IMG/VR virus record: IMGVR_UViG_3300025949_000035
Coordinates: 1-48,962 of that record
Source of the DNA: a virus
DNA length: 48,962 nt
Reading direction: 5' to 3' (one strand)
Shown: positions 46,504-48,962 of the stretch, piece by piece
How positions within the stretch are numbered: position 1 is the first letter of the stretch
How the letters are laid out: every line of letters begins with the position of its first letter
Made by a program: the position numbers and the translations under genes
Notes under the pieces: generated by a model
The model's database searches: none
Told to the model about the DNA's origin: nothing
The model's input: only the letters and a program-made list of their open reading frames with translations

Positions 46504-46695
46504 ATGGCAGACATGACTTTGGGCGAGCTTGTGCAGGTGGTCGAGTCGTTCACGCTCAGCGGCGTGCCGCTCTCGACGCCGGTCCGGCTGACAGACGGGC
46601 TCGGCGGCAAGTACGAGATGGAGCGGCCGCCGCAGGACCCGGCGCGGTTCACCGGCACAGAGATAACGTTCGGCGAGGGGGAGGAGCTACCGTGA
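46504..46695 (+). CDS. Small protein downstream of structured leader
   Basis: ATG 46504 with GGGGG upstream; 63 residues: helix LGELVQVVESFTLSG then a short beta segment (VRLTDGLGGKYEM). First gene behind the leader RNAs and coupled to the next by GTGA. Not recognised. Confidence 0.55.
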   Translation: MADMTLGELVQVVESFTLSGVPLSTPVRLTDGLGGKYEMERPPQDPARFTGTEITFGEGEELP

Positions 46696-47702
46696 CCCCA
46701 TGGGTGACGCCGGACAGGGACGTTGAGCGGAGGTTCTGGCGGTTCGTGCACGCGCGGCAGACGGCGTGGCAGAGGCGCCGCGACGGCATGCCGCAGGCCG
46801 AGTGGTGGCCGCCGGCCGCGGATGCAGCGGAGGCCGACTGGCCGGGCCTGCACACGGCCTGCCCGTACAGGGAGTGCAGCCCGCGGGCTGTGGCGATAAA
46901 CAGCAGGCTGTCTGACCACGTCAACATGGTGGACCCGTGGCTGCGGCCGCTGGCCCGGCTGATGGTGTGGCGCACGTACGGCGGCTTCGTGTACAAGGTG
47001 CTGACCGACCCGATCGGCGTGCGGCTGCTGGACGGCGACCCGCGCGAGGGCATGGCTAACGACCTGTCCGAGCACTGGGCCGCGCTCGTGGAGCTCGCGC
47101 TGCGCGAGGAGGAGTGCATAGGCGGGGCGGAGCTGCCGCGCGCCAAGGAGCCCGGCGACGACAACACGGAGGCGCTGGCGGCCGAGATAGTCGCAATGGT
47201 GCGCGCGTCCCGGGAGGCGACCAAGGCCTTCTGCAAGGCGCCGACCATACGCGGGCAGTACGAGGTGCTGGCGGCCATGCCCGGCGCGCGGCCGGCGGCG
47301 GCCTGGGAGGTCGCGTGCGACCTGGCAGAGCCGCTGGCCGACGGCAGGACGTGGTCGCGCGGCAGCCTGGACCAGTGGGCGCCGGTCTCCAGCCAGGCGG
47401 CCAAGGCCCTGAACGCTATGGGCGTCAAGGGGCCGCAGGCCACGCTGCTGCACGCGGTGCGGGACATGGCGGCCAGGCAGTCGCTGGCGTTCGAGGCGCT
47501 GTGCCTCGACTTCCCGTGGCTGCACGACAGGTCCGGCGCAGAGGTGCAGCTGTCGCTGGTCAACGTCGAGCGCTGCCTCGGCGAGTTCGCGAAGACTCTG
47601 AACACGAAAGGGCGCAAGCGCTACTCGCCGTCGGGCCGCGGCGAGCTGGTGCGCCCTATCGGCTGGTACGACAGCCCGTCCTGGGAGGGGCACAACGCGT
47701 GA
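46692..47702 (+). CDS. Second hypermodification-enzyme-like helical protein
   Basis: GTG 46692 overlaps the previous TGA. The 336-residue protein has the same outline as 613-1575: N-terminal FWRFVHARQTAWQRRRDG helix, a central helical body, and a C-terminal VERCLGEFAKTLNTKGRKRY motif that parallels VEDALCEYRKY plus basic RPYP end. The central PWTDDP and FGNVFR motifs are not obvious. It may be a divergent clade of the alpha-glutamyl/putrescinyl thymine pyrophosphorylase group. Assignment is tentative. Confidence 0.5.
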   Translation: MTPWVTPDRDVERRFWRFVHARQTAWQRRRDGMPQAEWWPPAADAAEADWPGLHTACPYRECSPRAVAINSRLSDHVNMVDPWLRPLARLMVWRTYGGFVYKVLTDPIGVRLLDGDPREGMANDLSEHWAALVELALREEECIGGAELPRAKEPGDDNTEALAAEIVAMVRASREATKAFCKAPTIRGQYEVLAAMPGARPAAAWEVACDLAEPLADGRTWSRGSLDQWAPVSSQAAKALNAMGVKGPQATLLHAVRDMAARQSLAFEALCLDFPWLHDRSGAEVQLSLVNVERCLGEFAKTLNTKGRKRYSPSGRGELVRPIGWYDSPSWEGHNA

Positions 47703-47983
47703 GCATCATAGACGACGCGCTAGAGGTGGCGCAGGCGGTGCACAGGGCCGTCGGGCCCGGCACGACAAAGACACAGGAGATACCGCCCGAGACGGTGGCG
47801 CTCTCGATGAGCCGCCGCACAGCGGCCGGGCTCAAGGCGCTCTGCGCCGACGTGACGCAGACGGCTACCGAGAACCACGTCGAGTTCCAGGGCCTGCGCA
47901 TATACGCGAACGACCACGTCCTCGACGGGTGGGCGTTCCTGCTCGACGCCGACGGCAAGGTCATCGGCCAGATACAGCTTTAG
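47699..47983 (+). CDS. Unrecognised 94-residue protein
   Basis: GTG 47699 overlaps the previous stop (GTGA). Helical first half and a beta hairpin at the end (WAFLLDADGKVIGQI). No family recognised; lies directly before the helicase. Confidence 0.5.
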   Translation: MSIIDDALEVAQAVHRAVGPGTTKTQEIPPETVALSMSRRTAAGLKALCADVTQTATENHVEFQGLRIYANDHVLDGWAFLLDADGKVIGQIQL

Positions 47984-48014
47984 ACTACAACCAACCACAG
48001 AAAGGAGCCGACGT

Positions 48015-48962
48015 ATGGCAGGTGGCGCGTCCCCGGCAATGGTACCGTACAGGCTCTCAGCACTCACAGAAGGCAGAAACAGGCTAATATGCGCGTCCGG
48101 GCCGCCGAAGGTGCTCAAGCACCTGCTGCGGGTCCAGGGCGCCGAGAGGCGGCGGGCGGGCGACAAGACGTTCGTCGCGCTGCCGGCCTCGCGCACCAAC
48201 ATCATGGTAGCCGAGGCGTGCGGCGTGGCCGCGTCCGCGCACGAGGTGTACCTCGCGATGCGAAACGAGCTCATGCGCCCCGACGACAGGGTCATGGCAG
48301 AGTGGGCCCGGGCCGAGCCGGCCCTCGCCCCGGCGTTCCTCGAGGAGGCGCGCGCGAACGGCTGGACCGTGCCGACAGCGGCGCAGCGGCAGTTCTGCGC
48401 GCTCGCCTACAAGGAGCGCGGGTTCCTCAACGCCTCGGAGCAAGGCACGGGCAAGACGCTGACGGCGGCCATGCTCATAAAGGCGTGGGGCTCGCGGCGC
48501 GCGCTGGTCGTGGTGCCCACACGGGACCTGACGCTACAGTGGCAAAAGGAGGTGTACCGCTACCTGGCGGACCCACCGCTGTTCGTGCCGCTGCTCGACG
48601 GCAACGCCAAGGAGCGGTCCGCTATGATGCGGCACATGGAGGAGTCCGCCGGCGGCGGCCAGCTCGTGGTGGCGGTCAACTACGACATGCTGCGCCACAT
48701 GGAGAGGGCGCTCGTCGCGTGGCGGCCGGACGCGGTCGTGCTCGACGAGGCGTGGATGATAAAGAACCACAAGTCCGCGAGGTCGCGCGCGGCCATCGCG
48801 ATCGCCGACGAGGCGGTGCACGTGCTAGCGCTGAACGGCACGCCGTGGGGGCAGGACCCGACGGACATGTGGCCGCAGATGCGCGCCGTCGACCCGGGCC
48901 GTGGCGACATGATGGAGACGCCCGACGAGTGGCGCGACGCCTACGCGACCGTCATACAGATG
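48015..48962 (+). CDS. SNF2-family helicase, N-terminal part (cut by window end)
   Basis: ATG 48015 behind AAAGGAG; open to the last base (316 codons). After a 110-residue N-terminal domain come PTAAQRQFC (Q-like motif), Walker A EQGTGKT (about 142-148), VVVPTRDLTLQWQKE (motif Ia), VVLDEAWMIKN (motif II, DEAW), and LALNGTPWGQ (motif III). SNF2-like phage helicases act in replication, recombination or annealing. The C-terminal RecA lobe lies outside the window. Confidence 0.85.
   Translation, partial: MAGGASPAMVPYRLSALTEGRNRLICASGPPKVLKHLLRVQGAERRRAGDKTFVALPASRTNIMVAEACGVAASAHEVYLAMRNELMRPDDRVMAEWARAEPALAPAFLEEARANGWTVPTAAQRQFCALAYKERGFLNASEQGTGKTLTAAMLIKAWGSRRALVVVPTRDLTLQWQKEVYRYLADPPLFVPLLDGNAKERSAMMRHMEESAGGGQLVVAVNYDMLRHMERALVAWRPDAVVLDEAWMIKNHKSARSRAAIAIADEAVHVLALNGTPWGQDPTDMWPQMRAVDPGRGDMMETPDEWRDAYATVIQM

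Noticed and set aside
1-48962. CRISPR arrays, insertion sequences or integration genes
   Set aside because: No spaced direct repeats, transposase or integrase motifs were seen anywhere in the window.

Overview
This window is a high-GC segment of a tailed double-stranded DNA phage with a long non-contractile tail (siphovirus type). It carries a full head and tail gene set, including terminase, portal, S49 protease with nested scaffold, capsid, tail tube, tape measure and a DUF2460/DUF2163/NlpC-P60 tail tip series. No integrase, repressor or DNA polymerase is visible, so those lie outside the window if present. The host is probably a Gram-negative, proteobacterium-like cell: the tail tip series is the gene-transfer-agent type common there, and a phage lipoprotein has a typical LLAGC lipobox followed by a Gly run. 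This is inference only.

Layout. (1) Bases 9-4794, plus strand: a tight operon for nucleotide-pool control and base modification, with three all-alpha NTP pyrophosphohydrolases, a deoxycytidylate-type deaminase, a thymidylate-synthase homologue with Asp at the pyrimidine-selecting position, a helical-domain hypermodification enzyme homologue and a PD-(D/E)XK nuclease. (2) Bases 4823-31212, minus strand: the late operon, read from terminase at the right to lysis genes at the left. (3) Bases 31213-31502: an AT-rich divergent control region with a perfect -35/-10 promoter and a palindrome at the expected transcription start. (4) Bases 31503-48962, plus strand: many small genes, mostly unrecognised, broken by structured RNA elements and several GGTATAAT-type promoters. 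Recognisable genes here are three ribbon-helix-helix-like paralogues, an orphan Vsr nuclease, a pyrimidine-dimer glycosylase, a lipoprotein, a second hypermodification-type protein and a SNF2 helicase cut by the window edge.

The most striking content is RNA. Four type II hammerhead ribozymes (31937-32005, 33151-33220, 34148-34204, 35048-35105) each begin within a few bases of the stop codon of one gene and are predicted to cut the mRNA before the next. Two further leaders (37308-37426 and 46256-46366) share a 9-bp closing helix and the loop motif GCGATAGCC, and 46394-46478 holds two consecutive hairpins with different stems but the same 11-nt loop. I could not assign these to a known class.

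The late operon also shows layered expression control. The tail tube gene is nested in a longer frame: a strong ribosome binding site and TTG at 18077 give a normal-sized tube protein, while the upstream ATG adds about 520 residues of Ig/fibronectin-like domains. Isoleucine codons switch from mostly ATA in the extension to only ATC in the tube part. The capsid and decoration genes are also ATC-dominated, and GC-rich hairpins follow all three abundant structural genes.
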